Under the pieces are notes generated by a model, which had not been told where the DNA came from, searched no databases, and saw only the letters and a list, made by a program, of their open reading frames with translations. DNA of 57,691 nt from Gemmatimonadaceae bacterium (GTDB taxonomy: Bacteria > Gemmatimonadota > Gemmatimonadetes > Gemmatimonadales > Gemmatimonadaceae), in the NCBI GenBank assembly GCA_025929535.1, contig JAICLZ010000022.1, positions 1 to 57,691 of the forward strand, written 5' to 3'. This document shows positions 8,864 through 17,382 of this stretch, one piece after another; the first letter of the stretch is position 1; each line of letters begins with the position of its first letter. The translations under genes and the position numbers were made by a program.

Positions 8864-10387
8864 ATGATCCGCTGGAACACTTTCACGGTGCACGCCTGTG
8901 TCGCTTCGGCTATCGTCGCGTTCCCTCTGCTCGCGCAAAAGCAGAACAAGCAAGCGGGCGCGGACGCGAGCGCCTGCTCGATCAAGACGGACAAGCCGGA
9001 TGAGGTGAAGTCCGCGCTCAATGCGATCACCGTGGCGCAGCTCGGCGGGCGTCCGGAGGATCAGCAGAAGCGCCTGAAGACCGCCACTGCGGCGCTGACG
9101 CAGAATCCGTCGAAGTACAAGGACAACCAGGCGGGCCACGATTACGTGCTCGGACAGGCGCTCGTGCGTTGGGCGCAGCAGTTCCCCGAATCCACCACCG
9201 TGCACAAGGGAACGCTGGGCTATACGGATGGAAAGGATCAGACGATCGATCCACTCGCGGCGGCGGACACGCTTTTCTCATCGGTCGAGAGGTCGAATCC
9301 GGATTGTGCGGTGGACGTCGCGAGCTTCCGCATGGAAGCGATGCGGCCACTCGCCATCCGCGCGTCGGCGCTGCTCAATGCGGACAGCGCGGCCCAGGCG
9401 GAAGCGGTGATCGATCGTCTCAAGGTGATCGACAACAAGTCTCCGCTCAGCCTGTACTTCCAGGGCATGGTCGCGCAGAACAAGAAGGATGTGACCACGG
9501 CGGCGGACCTGTTCAGCCGCGGAGCGGCCGCGATGCCCGCGGCGGCCGGTGCCGACAGCAATCTCAAGGCGGCGCTCGAGCTCGGAGCGGCGCAGATGAC
9601 GCGGTTGTCGGCGCAGTCGATGACGGGCGATCAGAAGAAGGCTGGAATGCTCAAGGCGGCGGATCTCTATCGGAAGTTCCTCGCGGACTTCCCGAAGAGT
9701 GCGAATGCGCCCGACGCGCAGACGGGGCTCGCCGCGTCGCTGAGCTCCTCAGGAGACGCGCAGAGCGTGGGCAAGCTGTGGGATGACATGCTGGCCACTC
9801 CGGCGAACTACACGTCTGCGCAGCTCTACGATGCCGGCACGCAGGCGTTCACCGCGAATCAGTTCGGGCCGGCCGTGAAGCTGATGGATGCGGCGCAGGC
9901 CAAGAACGGATGGCTCCGTCCCGGCCTCTACAACGCCGCGAACGTGTACTGGAAGGCGGGGGACTTCGATCGGATGCTGGCGGCGGCGAAGAAGCTCACG
10001 CAGATCGATCCGAACAACCCCGACGAGTACCAGCTGCTGGCGCTCGCCTATCAGGGAAAGTCCAAGGCGACGAAGGATCCGAAGGTCGTGCGGGCCTACA
10101 ACGATTCGCTCAATACCGCGTTCGCCGCGAGCGAGAAGGTGAAGGTGAAGGTCACCTTCGATGCGTTCGCGATGGGCTCCGCGAAGCCGGTGCTGTCGGG
10201 GACGGTCGAAAATCTCTCCGATGCGCCGCAGAAGGGAACGCTCAAGGTCACCTTCCTCAACCAGGCCGGCGCTCCCGTGACTACGGCGACCACCGACTTC
10301 TCGCTTGCACCAAAGGAGAAGAAGCCGTTCTCCGTCACTGGCGAAGGTGCCGGCATCGTGGCCTACAAGTACGAGCCGATTCCCTAG
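8864..10387 (+). CDS. Secreted tetratricopeptide-repeat protein of unknown function
   Basis: A 507-residue protein with an N-terminal signal peptide: a positive start (MIRWNTF), a hydrophobic core near residues 7-22 and an AxA-like end at LLAQ. The body is alanine-rich and helical, with several TPR-like helix pairs, for example around the segments containing YRKFLADFPKSANAPDAQ and YQLLALAYQGKSK. The last ~90 residues look like a beta-sandwich (VKVKVTFDAF, then GTVENLSDAPQKGTLKV), similar in feel to FxLYD-type extracytoplasmic domains. The start is set by the GAGGAGA ribosome-binding site at 8848-8854. It is last in its unit, just before a strong terminator. I do not recognise a specific function; scaffolding in the periplasm is plausible. 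Confidence 0.8.
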   Translation: MIRWNTFTVHACVASAIVAFPLLAQKQNKQAGADASACSIKTDKPDEVKSALNAITVAQLGGRPEDQQKRLKTATAALTQNPSKYKDNQAGHDYVLGQALVRWAQQFPESTTVHKGTLGYTDGKDQTIDPLAAADTLFSSVERSNPDCAVDVASFRMEAMRPLAIRASALLNADSAAQAEAVIDRLKVIDNKSPLSLYFQGMVAQNKKDVTTAADLFSRGAAAMPAAAGADSNLKAALELGAAQMTRLSAQSMTGDQKKAGMLKAADLYRKFLADFPKSANAPDAQTGLAASLSSSGDAQSVGKLWDDMLATPANYTSAQLYDAGTQAFTANQFGPAVKLMDAAQAKNGWLRPGLYNAANVYWKAGDFDRMLAAAKKLTQIDPNNPDEYQLLALAYQGKSKATKDPKVVRAYNDSLNTAFAASEKVKVKVTFDAFAMGSAKPVLSGTVENLSDAPQKGTLKVTFLNQAGAPVTTATTDFSLAPKEKKPFSVTGEGAGIVAYKYEPIP

Positions 10388-10413
10388 TCAATACTGACCC
10401 CGCATTGAACGGA

Positions 10414-10446
10414 AGCCCGCTGCGCACCTCGCGGCGGGCTTTTTTC
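10414..10446 (+). terminator. Intrinsic terminator after the TPR gene
   Basis: AGCCCGC (10414-10420) pairs with GCGGGCT (10434-10440) and is followed by a run of six T (10440-10445). This is a textbook rho-independent terminator. It lies 27 bases after the TPR protein stop and closes the first plus-strand gene block. Confidence 0.88.
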
Positions 10447-10506
10447 GCGGGGTCGCCCCGGGGTGCGTCCAGGCACGCTGTGAGCGTGCGAAGTTCATGT
10501 TCTGCC

Positions 10507-10535
10507 TTGTGTTCGGGCTCTTGATCTCCTAGGTT
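10507..10535 (+). promoter_or_regulatory. Candidate sigma-70 promoter for the leader ORF and radical-SAM operon
   Basis: TTGTGT (10507-10512) and TAGGTT (10530-10535) are separated by exactly 17 bases, between two terminator-like hairpins. Each hexamer keeps only about half of the consensus, so this is weak on sequence alone. The predicted start near 10541-10542 coincides with the ATG of a 31-codon ORF. Confidence 0.35.
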
Positions 10536-10540
10536 ACATC

Positions 10541-10636
10541 ATGTTCAAAGCCAGCCGCGTACGGCGTTCCGAGCTTCGCTCCGCGCGCCGCGATCAGCGG
10601 TGGCTTTTTGTGCATCCATCCCTGCGCGCGCGATGA
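10541..10636 (+). CDS. Possible 31-residue leader peptide overlapping the radical-SAM start
   Basis: A short ORF begins at ATG 10541 and ends with TGA at 10634-10636. Its last bases form an ATGA overlap with the radical-SAM start at 10633. The peptide begins MFKASRVRRS and has nine arginines in 31 residues. It spans the terminator-like hairpin at 10549-10609, the arrangement expected of a translated attenuator. An open frame this short is easily found by chance in GC-rich DNA, and arginine is common in wrong-frame translations here, so the case rests on position rather than composition. Confidence 0.35.
   Translation: MFKASRVRRSELRSARRDQRWLFVHPSLRAR
10549..10609 (+). terminator. Terminator-like hairpin upstream of the radical-SAM gene (possible attenuator)
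   Basis: AGCCA-G-CCGC (10549-10558) can pair with GCGG-TGGCT (10597-10605) with one bulged base, and five T follow (10605-10609). The 38-base loop contains a smaller GAGC/GCTC hairpin. It lies 24 bases before the downstream gene's ATG, within a leader region rather than at a gene end, so an attenuation role is possible. Confidence 0.45.
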
Positions 10637-11949
10637 TCAAGGTCGCTCGGGTTCTTCCGGATACGGTTGCGTCGGAGCTCGGCATCGAGCCCGGCACCGT
10701 GCTGCAATCGGTGAACGGCCGCAAGCTCGACGATTTTCTCGACTGGGAATTTCTCACCGCGGATGACGAGCTCGTGCTCGAAGTGTCCACGCCCGGGGGC
10801 GAGGACGTCGTATTCGAGATCGAGCGGCCCGAGGGGATGGCGATGGGCATCGTGCTCGAGCCTCCGCGCGTGCGCCGATGCGCGAACAAATGCGAGTTCT
10901 GTTTCATCGAAGGGCTGCCCAAGGGGCTGCGCGCGCCACTCTACGTTCGCGACGACGATTACCGTCTCTCCTTCGCGTACGGCAACTTCGCGACGCTCTC
11001 CAACGTCAAGGACAAGGACATCGCGCGCATTCTCGAGTACCGGCTGTCGCCGCTCTACATCTCCGTGCATGCGACGCCCTTCGAGGCGCGAAAGATCCTG
11101 CTGAACAACCCGAAGGTGCCCGACATCATGCGGCAGCTCACGCGTCTGGCCGAGGGCGGCATCCAATTCCACTGTCAGATGGTGATCGTGCCCGGGCTGA
11201 ACGATGGCGACGTGCTCGAGCAGTCGATGACCGATCTCTGGTCGCTTGGCGATGCGGTGCTCTCCACGGCGATCGTGCCCGTCGGGCTCACGCAGTTCTC
11301 GCATCTGTACACGGGCGAGTCGATGAACGTGGCGCGGGCGAACGAGCTTCTCGCGCACGTGGAGCACTGGGAAGCGCGCGCCTTGCGCGAGCGCGGCGAC
11401 CGCTGGGTGTTCGGCTCCGATGAGCTGTACATGCTCGCAAGACGTGAGCTGCCCGCCGCGTCGCACTACGGTGACTTCGTGCAAATCGAGAACGGCGTCG
11501 GAGCCGTCGCGTACTTGCGCCGGCGTATCGCCGAAGGCGCGGATGCGCTTCCGCGGCACGATGGCCGGCGCATCGGGGTCGTGACTGGAACGGCCATGGG
11601 CGGGCGTCTCATGTCCGAGCTCCTCGTGCAGCTCGAAGCGGCCACTGGCGCGCACTTCGAGCAGATCGTCGCCGAGAACTCGCTCTTCGGGCCAACCACC
11701 ACGGCCGCTGGATTGCTCGTCGGCGCCGATCTGCGACGCGTGCTCGAGGGCCGCACCGATCTCGCTCTCGCCTTGATCCCCGCGGAGACGATCAACGATG
11801 ACGGCCTCTTTCTCGATGATCTCTCCTTCGCTGCGCTGCGCCAGGAGATCTCCATTCCGCTGGTGCCGTCGTACGATTTCCTCGATGTGCTGTCGAACGA
11901 AGACCTGAGCGGCACCGCGTCTCCGCTCCACACCGCGGGTGCCGCGTGA
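10633..11949 (+). CDS. PDZ / radical-SAM / DUF512 protein
   Basis: A 438-residue protein with three parts: an N-terminal PDZ-like domain (residues 1-65, with the LGIEPG and VNGRKLDDFLDW features of this family), a radical-SAM cluster motif C83-x3-C87-x2-C90 followed by FIEGLPKGLR, and a C-terminal DUF512 region ending with a GTAMGGRLM-type segment. Known relatives are conserved in Firmicutes, Cyanobacteria and others and are usually adjacent to der, as here; their reaction is not established. I start at ATG 10633; GTG 10600 is open too. The stop overlaps the der GTG by four bases, so the two are translationally coupled. Confidence 0.88.
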   Translation: MIKVARVLPDTVASELGIEPGTVLQSVNGRKLDDFLDWEFLTADDELVLEVSTPGGEDVVFEIERPEGMAMGIVLEPPRVRRCANKCEFCFIEGLPKGLRAPLYVRDDDYRLSFAYGNFATLSNVKDKDIARILEYRLSPLYISVHATPFEARKILLNNPKVPDIMRQLTRLAEGGIQFHCQMVIVPGLNDGDVLEQSMTDLWSLGDAVLSTAIVPVGLTQFSHLYTGESMNVARANELLAHVEHWEARALRERGDRWVFGSDELYMLARRELPAASHYGDFVQIENGVGAVAYLRRRIAEGADALPRHDGRRIGVVTGTAMGGRLMSELLVQLEAATGAHFEQIVAENSLFGPTTTAAGLLVGADLRRVLEGRTDLALALIPAETINDDGLFLDDLSFAALRQEISIPLVPSYDFLDVLSNEDLSGTASPLHTAGAA

Positions 11950-13268
11950 ACGAATCAGGGAACATTCCGGTCGTCGCCATCGTCGGTCGTCCCAACGTCG
12001 GCAAGTCGCAGCTCTTCAACCGGCTCGCGGGCAGCGACTCGGCGATCGTGAGCGAGGAAGCCGGCACCACGCGTGACCGGCACTTCGCCCGTGCGGAGTG
12101 GGGCGGTCGCGCGTTCTGGCTCGTCGACACCGGCGGGCTCACGGACGACAAGTCGCTTCCGATGGATGTGGAGATTCAGAAGCAGGTGATGCAGGCGATC
12201 GCCGAGGCTGATCTCATGCTGCTGGTGGTGGACGCGAAGACCGGGCTGCATCCACAGGACCAGCGTGTTGTGGAGCTGCTGCGCGATTCGCGCAAGCCGT
12301 GGCTGCTCGTCGCGAACAAGGTCGATGATCCGCGCTCCACGGATTTCTACGAGTTCTACAATCTCGGCGCGGGCGATCCGATCCCCGTGTCGGCGATCAA
12401 CGGCAAGAACTCCGGCGATCTGCTCGATGAGGTCGTGTCGCGCTTTCCCGAGAGCACGGTGGAGGACGACGACTCGCTGCGCGTCGCAGTGATCGGGCGG
12501 CCGAACGTCGGCAAGTCCTCGCTCGTGAACCGGCTGCTCGGCGAGGAGCGCCTCGTCGTCGCGGCGGAGGCGGGGACGACGCGCGACGCGATCGACACGC
12601 CGATGCAGTATCACGGCCAGACGCTGACGTTCGTGGACACGGCGGGGCTCAGGCGCCAGTCGAAGATCGACGACGGCATCGAGTTCTACTCGTCGCTGCG
12701 CACGCGCCGCGCGATCGAGCGGGCGCAGATCTGCGTGCTGATGCTCGACGCGGGGGTCGGGCTCGAGAATCAGGATCTCAAGATCGCGACGCTCGCGTGG
12801 GATCAGGGTTGCGGATTGATCGTCGTGGTGAACAAGTGGGACATCAAGGAAGAGAAGACGGACAAGTCGGCGGCGAAATTTCAGAAGGAGGCGGGCGAGA
12901 AGGCGCCGTTCCTCAAATTCGTGCCATTCGTCTTCACCTCGGCGCTCACGGGCCAGCGCGTGTCGAAGGTGTTGGAGCTCGTGCTCCAGGTCGATGCCGA
13001 GCGGAAGAAGCGCATCTCGACGGCGCAGGTGAATACCACGCTGGGCGAGCTCACCGCGCGGCTGCAGCCGCCGCAGGCAGCGGGGCGGGAAGTGAAGCTG
13101 CTCTACGCCACGCAGGTGGAGGTCGAGCCGCCCACGATCGCGGTGTTCGGCAATCATCCCGATCTCGTGCCCGAGCACTACGTGCGCTACCTGCACAACG
13201 GATTTCGTGAAGCCTGGGGCTTCAGTGGGAGCCCGCTGCGCATCCTGTTGCGGAGCCGCGCGGCGTAG
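11946..13268 (+). CDS. der: Der (EngA), ribosome-assembly GTPase
   Basis: An essential GTPase with two tandem G domains and a C-terminal KH-like domain, acting in maturation of the 50S subunit. The 440 residues show both P-loops as GRPNVGKS (about residues 14-21 and 183-190), DTGG and DTAG G3 motifs, and NKVD and NKWD G4 motifs. The KH-like end includes RYLHNGFREAWGFSGSPLRI, the usual finish of EngA. It starts with GTG 11946 inside the stop of the preceding gene. The plsY ATG follows its stop with no gap. Confidence 0.97.
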   Translation: MNESGNIPVVAIVGRPNVGKSQLFNRLAGSDSAIVSEEAGTTRDRHFARAEWGGRAFWLVDTGGLTDDKSLPMDVEIQKQVMQAIAEADLMLLVVDAKTGLHPQDQRVVELLRDSRKPWLLVANKVDDPRSTDFYEFYNLGAGDPIPVSAINGKNSGDLLDEVVSRFPESTVEDDDSLRVAVIGRPNVGKSSLVNRLLGEERLVVAAEAGTTRDAIDTPMQYHGQTLTFVDTAGLRRQSKIDDGIEFYSSLRTRRAIERAQICVLMLDAGVGLENQDLKIATLAWDQGCGLIVVVNKWDIKEEKTDKSAAKFQKEAGEKAPFLKFVPFVFTSALTGQRVSKVLELVLQVDAERKKRISTAQVNTTLGELTARLQPPQAAGREVKLLYATQVEVEPPTIAVFGNHPDLVPEHYVRYLHNGFREAWGFSGSPLRILLRSRAA

Positions 13269-13883
13269 ATGCGGCCACTCGCGGGATTGGTGATCGCGTA
13301 TCTCGCCGGCTCGATTCCGTTCGCGTATCTCGCAGGGAAGCTGTTCAAGGGAATCGATCTGCGCGAGCACGGCTCGGGCAACCTTGGCGCGACCAACGTC
13401 TTTCGCGTGATGGGATGGAAGATCGCGAGCCTGGTGATGGTGCTCGACATGGCAAAGGGCGCGGCCCCCGTGCTCCTGCTTCCACCCCGATTCGCGCCGG
13501 CGCACGCGGAGCTGTGGGCGATCGCGTTCGGCGTCGCCGCGATCGTCGGCCACGTGCGCTCGGTCTTTCTCTTGTGGAAGGGCGGAGGGAAGGGCGTCGC
13601 TACCGCGGGTGGCGTTTTCCTGGCGCTCGCTCCGATTGCGTCGCTGATCTCGATCGCCGTGTTCGCACTCGTGGTCTACCTGTCCGGCTACGTCTCGTTG
13701 GGATCGCTCTGCAGCGCGGTCGTGCTGACGGTCGCGGTCGTGATCCTCAAAGGCGCGAGCTCGCCGGTGGCGATCGCGTGCGCGGTCATCACGGTGTTCG
13801 TGTTCTGGACGCATCGCGCCAACATCGCCCGGCTCCGGCGCGGCGAGGAGAATCGGTTCCGCCGCGCGAGGCCGGCCGCCTGA
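13269..13883 (+). CDS. plsY: PlsY, acyl-phosphate:glycerol-3-phosphate acyltransferase
   Basis: An integral membrane acyltransferase that makes lysophosphatidic acid from acyl-phosphate and glycerol-3-phosphate. The 204 residues have the family's conserved loops: SIPFAYLAGK, then GSGNLGATN (glycerol-phosphate site), and GGKGVAT. About five hydrophobic helices are visible. The C-terminus is short and basic. It abuts der directly and shares one base with gpsA (TGATG). Pairing with gpsA makes sense because GpsA supplies glycerol-3-phosphate. Confidence 0.96.
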   Translation: MRPLAGLVIAYLAGSIPFAYLAGKLFKGIDLREHGSGNLGATNVFRVMGWKIASLVMVLDMAKGAAPVLLLPPRFAPAHAELWAIAFGVAAIVGHVRSVFLLWKGGGKGVATAGGVFLALAPIASLISIAVFALVVYLSGYVSLGSLCSAVVLTVAVVILKGASSPVAIACAVITVFVFWTHRANIARLRRGEENRFRRARPAA

Positions 13884-14878
13884 TGCGATGCGCGATCATC
13901 GGTGCCGGTGCGTGGGGAACCGCGCTCGCCGATCTCCTCGCGCGGAACGGGCACGACGTTGCGCTCTGGGCTCGCGAGCCGGACGTCGTCACCTCGGTGA
14001 ATGCGAAGCACGAGAACACGATGTTTCTGGCGGGCGCGACACTGCACGAAAAGGTCGTGGCGTACGGAGACCTCGCGAGCGCGTGCACGGGCGCCGAGCT
14101 CGCGCTGTTCGCCACTCCCTCGCACGTGCTGCGCGGCATCGCGCGCGACGCTGCGCCGGCCGTGGCGATCGACGCCACGATCGTGGTCGCAACGAAGGGC
14201 CTGGAGCGCGAAACGCTCGCGGTAATGAGCGAGGTGCTCGTGCAGCAGTTTCCGTCGCACGCGATCGTGGCGCTCTCCGGGCCGAGCTTCGCGGCAGAGG
14301 TGGTCGCACGGCAGCCCACGGCCGTGGTCGCCGCATCGAGCAGCGCGACCGCGGCCGGGATGGTGCAGCGCGCACTGTCGGGCGACGCGTTTCGCGTCTA
14401 CACGCACGACGATGTGATCGGAGTCGAGCTCGGCGGTGCGCTCAAGAACGTGATCGCCGTGGCCACGGGAATCGCGGAGGGACTGGGGATGGGCTTCAAC
14501 GCGCGCGCAGCATTGATCACGCGTGGATTGGCCGAGATGACGAGGCTGGGCGTCACGATGGGCGCGTCCCCGCTCACCTTCGCGGGGCTCGCGGGGATGG
14601 GTGATCTCGTGCTCACCTGCACCGGAGCGCTGAGCCGCAATCGGTCGCTCGGCGTCGAGATCGCGCGGGGCGTGTCGCTCGACGAGGCGCTCGCCGCGCG
14701 ACACACCGTAGCGGAGGGAGTGATGACGACACACAGTGCGCGCGCGCTCGCCGCGCGCGAGGGGATCGAGATGCCGATCGTGAGCGCGGTCTACCGGATA
14801 CTCTTCGAGCATCAACCACCACGCGCGGCGATCAGTGAGCTGATGCGGCGCGAGCTTCGAGCGGAGGGCGGCACATGA
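13883..14878 (+). CDS. gpsA: GpsA, NAD(P)-dependent glycerol-3-phosphate dehydrogenase
   Basis: It reduces dihydroxyacetone phosphate to sn-glycerol-3-phosphate for phospholipid synthesis. The 331 residues begin MRCAIIGAGAWGTALA, the dinucleotide-binding motif of GpsA. Other signatures are ATKGLE, LSGPSFAAEV, and the substrate-site region with GGALKNVIAVATGIAEG, GLAGMGDL and TCTGALSRNR. The frame is open back to 13415, but ATG 13883 gives the normal start and overlaps the plsY stop by one base. It overlaps the next gene by four bases. Confidence 0.96.
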   Translation: MRCAIIGAGAWGTALADLLARNGHDVALWAREPDVVTSVNAKHENTMFLAGATLHEKVVAYGDLASACTGAELALFATPSHVLRGIARDAAPAVAIDATIVVATKGLERETLAVMSEVLVQQFPSHAIVALSGPSFAAEVVARQPTAVVAASSSATAAGMVQRALSGDAFRVYTHDDVIGVELGGALKNVIAVATGIAEGLGMGFNARAALITRGLAEMTRLGVTMGASPLTFAGLAGMGDLVLTCTGALSRNRSLGVEIARGVSLDEALAARHTVAEGVMTTHSARALAAREGIEMPIVSAVYRILFEHQPPRAAISELMRRELRAEGGT

Positions 14879-15237
14879 GCGCGGAGCCGGTACAGGAGTT
14901 CTTCTCGATCGGGGAGGTGTGCGAGCTGACGGGACTCAAGCCGCACGTGCTCCGATACTGGGAGAGCCAGTTCAAGTTTCTGAATCCCGCGAAGAACCGT
15001 TCGGGGAATCGTGTCTATCAGCGAAAGGAGGTGGAGCTCGTGGTGCTGGTGAAGCATCTGCTCTACGTCGAGAAGTACACGATCGACGGCGCGCGACAGA
15101 AGGTGGATGAGCATCGCAAGAAGGGGCAGCTCAAGCCGAACGCGAGGCGCGCGCTCGACGTGCACACGCTCGCCTCGATCGAGCAGGAGCTCGTCGAAGT
15201 GATGAATCTCCTGGGCGGAGAGACCGGCCGCTCGTGA
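14875..15237 (+). CDS. MerR-family transcriptional regulator
   Basis: A 120-residue protein with an N-terminal winged helix-turn-helix of the MerR type: FSIGEVCELTGLKPHVLRYWE at residues 10-30, followed by the wing (NRSGNRVYQRKEVE). A short helix and a basic tail follow, with no cysteine-rich effector domain, so it is not a metal sensor of the MerR/CueR kind. Such short MerR proteins are common next to housekeeping genes. Its targets cannot be read from the sequence. It overlaps gpsA and the next gene by four bases each. Confidence 0.88.
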   Translation: MSAEPVQEFFSIGEVCELTGLKPHVLRYWESQFKFLNPAKNRSGNRVYQRKEVELVVLVKHLLYVEKYTIDGARQKVDEHRKKGQLKPNARRALDVHTLASIEQELVEVMNLLGGETGRS

Positions 15238-15905
15238 GCGTGGTTGCCTGCGTCATTCCGGCGTACGATGCGGCTGCGACCCTCGCGGAGGTCGTACGGG
15301 GACTGCGTGTGGCGCTGCCCGGTGCGCTGTTGATCGCGGTGGATGACGGATCCGGTGATGGAACGCACGACGTCGCAGCGTCGTGCTGCGACCGCGCGGT
15401 GCGCTTTCGTGAGAATCGGGGCAAGGGCGCAGCACTGCGCGCGGGCTTCGAGGTGGCGCACGCGGAGTGCGCCCGAGCCGTGATCACGATCGATGCCGAC
15501 GGCCAGCACGATCCCGCGCGCGCGCCCGCCCTGCTCGCCGCGCTCGCGGACGCCGACATCGTCATCGGCACGCGCGCGCGCACGCCCGGGACGATGCCCC
15601 TGGGCCGGCGCGTCACCAACGCGCTCGCCAGCGCGGCGATGGGCGTGATCGCGGGCGTGAGTGTGCCCGATGCGCAATCCGGCTATCGCGCGATTCGTCG
15701 AGAGGTGCTCGCGGATGTGAGAGCAAGCGGAGATCGCTACGAGTACGAGACCGAATTCCTCATCGCGGCGATGCGTGCCGGATATCGCATCGGGAGCGTT
15801 GGCGTGCCGACGATGTACGGCGCGCCGAGCCACTTTCGTGCGTGGGGTGACTCGGTGCTCGTCGTTCGCGCGATCTGGCGGCAGCGCGCCGGAGGCGTGA
15901 GCTGA
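15234..15905 (+). CDS. Family 2 glycosyltransferase
   Basis: A 223-residue GT-A enzyme: VIPAYDAAATL at the N-terminus, a VDDGSGDGT nucleotide-sugar motif near residues 38-46, ENRGKGAALRAGF, and the metal-binding DADGQHDP. It has no transmembrane segment and resembles dolichol/polyprenol-phosphate sugar transferases (DPM1-like) lacking a membrane anchor. It may charge a polyprenyl phosphate. The start is GTG 15234, overlapping the merR-type gene; it shares one base with surE. Confidence 0.88.
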   Translation: MSVVACVIPAYDAAATLAEVVRGLRVALPGALLIAVDDGSGDGTHDVAASCCDRAVRFRENRGKGAALRAGFEVAHAECARAVITIDADGQHDPARAPALLAALADADIVIGTRARTPGTMPLGRRVTNALASAAMGVIAGVSVPDAQSGYRAIRREVLADVRASGDRYEYETEFLIAAMRAGYRIGSVGVPTMYGAPSHFRAWGDSVLVVRAIWRQRAGGVS

Positions 15906-16663
15906 TGCGCCTGCTCTGCACCAACGATGACGGCATACTCGCGCACGGGCTCGACTGCCTGGTGAAAGCCGCTCAGACGCTCGGTGACGTCACGGTGGTT
16001 GCGCCGGACCGCGAGCAGAGCGCAACGAGCCATTCGCTCACCCTCCATCACCCGATCCGTCCGGTGCCGCGTGGCGAGGACAGATGGCAGGTGGACGGCA
16101 CGCCCACCGATTGCGTGATGCTCGCGATCGAGGCGCTCATGCCCGCGCGTCCGGATTTCGTGTTGAGCGGAGTCAATCACGGGCAGAACATGGGCGAAGA
16201 CGTTCTCTACTCCGGCACCGTGGCCGCCGCAATGGAGGGCGTCACTCTCGGAGTGCCCGCCATCGCGCTGTCGTTCGCGGGGGGCGAGCTCAAGGCGGAT
16301 CCCGCCCTGCTCACCGATCACATTCCGGCGATCGCGGCGCTGCTCGCGCATCTGACGTCACTGGAGCTGCCGAACGACACGCTGCTCAACGTGAACATGC
16401 CCGCACGACCCGCGGCGGACATTCGCGGCGTGCGTCTCACGAGATTGGGCAGGCGGGTCTACTCGGACTCGCTCATGAAAATGCAGGATCCGCGGAAGCG
16501 CGAGATCTACTGGATCGGTGGCGGGTCGGCGTCGTGGAGTGGCGCCGAGGATTCCGACTTTCGCGCCGTCGAAGATGGCTTCATCTCGGTCACGCCCCTC
16601 ACCCTGGACCTCACTCATTTGCGAATGCTCGATCAAGCGAAGCTCTGGTGGTCGGAGCCGTGA
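15905..16663 (+). CDS. surE: SurE, 5'/3'-nucleotidase
   Basis: A metal-dependent phosphatase acting on nucleoside 5'- and 3'-monophosphates, linked to stationary-phase survival. The 252 residues start MRLLCTNDDGI with the metal-binding Asp pair at 8-9. The central signature is GVNHGQNMGEDVLYSGTVAA, and the serine loop (SATSHSLT) is also present. Length is typical. Its stop overlaps the pcm GTG by four bases; surE-pcm is a widespread pair. Confidence 0.96.
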   Translation: MRLLCTNDDGILAHGLDCLVKAAQTLGDVTVVAPDREQSATSHSLTLHHPIRPVPRGEDRWQVDGTPTDCVMLAIEALMPARPDFVLSGVNHGQNMGEDVLYSGTVAAAMEGVTLGVPAIALSFAGGELKADPALLTDHIPAIAALLAHLTSLELPNDTLLNVNMPARPAADIRGVRLTRLGRRVYSDSLMKMQDPRKREIYWIGGGSASWSGAEDSDFRAVEDGFISVTPLTLDLTHLRMLDQAKLWWSEP

Positions 16664-17304
16664 GCGGCGGACAGCCGGGTGGGCGGCGCCGGCTCGTCGA
16701 GGCGCTGCAGGAGCGGGGCATACGCGACCTCGCCGTGCTCCACGCATTCGATCAGACGCCTCGGCACCTCTTCGTACCGACGGGAATGCGGCATCGAGCC
16801 TACGAGGACAGCGCGCTGCCGATCGGGAATGGCCAGACCATCTCGCAGCCGAGCACGCACGCGAAGTATCTCGAGCTGCTGGCGCTCACGGGGAAGGAGC
16901 GGGTCCTCGAGATCGGCACCGGGTCCGGTTATCAGACGGTTCTTCTCTCGCATCTGGCATCCCAGGTCTTCACGATAGAACGAGTCGGAACGCTGGTGAC
17001 GCAGGCGCGCGATGCGATCCGTGCGGCTGGCGCGACGAACGTGTCGCTGCTCTCGGGAGACGGCACACTCGGGTGGCGGGACTACGCGCCGTACAATGCG
17101 ATTCTCGTGACCGCCGGGTCTCCGGCCGTCCCGGCTCCGCTGGCCGAGCAGCTCGCAGAGGGGGGAAGATTGCTGATCCCCATTGGCGATCGGGACGAGC
17201 AGATTCTGACCCTTTTCACGAAGAAGGGAGAGGAGCTGGAGCGGCGTGACATCGGGGCGGCGCGATTCGTCCCGCTCATAGGGAAGTACGGCTGGCCCAC
17301 CTGA
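16660..17304 (+). CDS. pcm: Pcm, protein-L-isoaspartate O-methyltransferase
   Basis: It methylates L-isoaspartyl residues in damaged proteins to start their repair, using S-adenosylmethionine. The 214 residues contain the SAM-binding LEIGTGSGYQTVLL motif near 79-92, preceded by the family's substrate loop (LPIGNGQTISQP), and end RFVPLIGKYGW, the normal Pcm finish. I start at GTG 16660, which overlaps the surE stop; the frame is open much further upstream but inside surE. Confidence 0.95.
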   Translation: MSGGQPGGRRRLVEALQERGIRDLAVLHAFDQTPRHLFVPTGMRHRAYEDSALPIGNGQTISQPSTHAKYLELLALTGKERVLEIGTGSGYQTVLLSHLASQVFTIERVGTLVTQARDAIRAAGATNVSLLSGDGTLGWRDYAPYNAILVTAGSPAVPAPLAEQLAEGGRLLIPIGDRDEQILTLFTKKGEELERRDIGAARFVPLIGKYGWPT

Positions 17305-17382
17305 CCGGGCCGGACCAGCTTCATTTATCACCTCGTATGCTGGCGCCCGATTGTCGAGTTGCACCGCGCCCCAGGAGTGCCG

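Noticed and set aside
11955-13814. Minus-strand open frame of 619 codons opposite der and plsY
   Set aside because: der and plsY are unmistakable on the plus strand; this frame lacks coding features.
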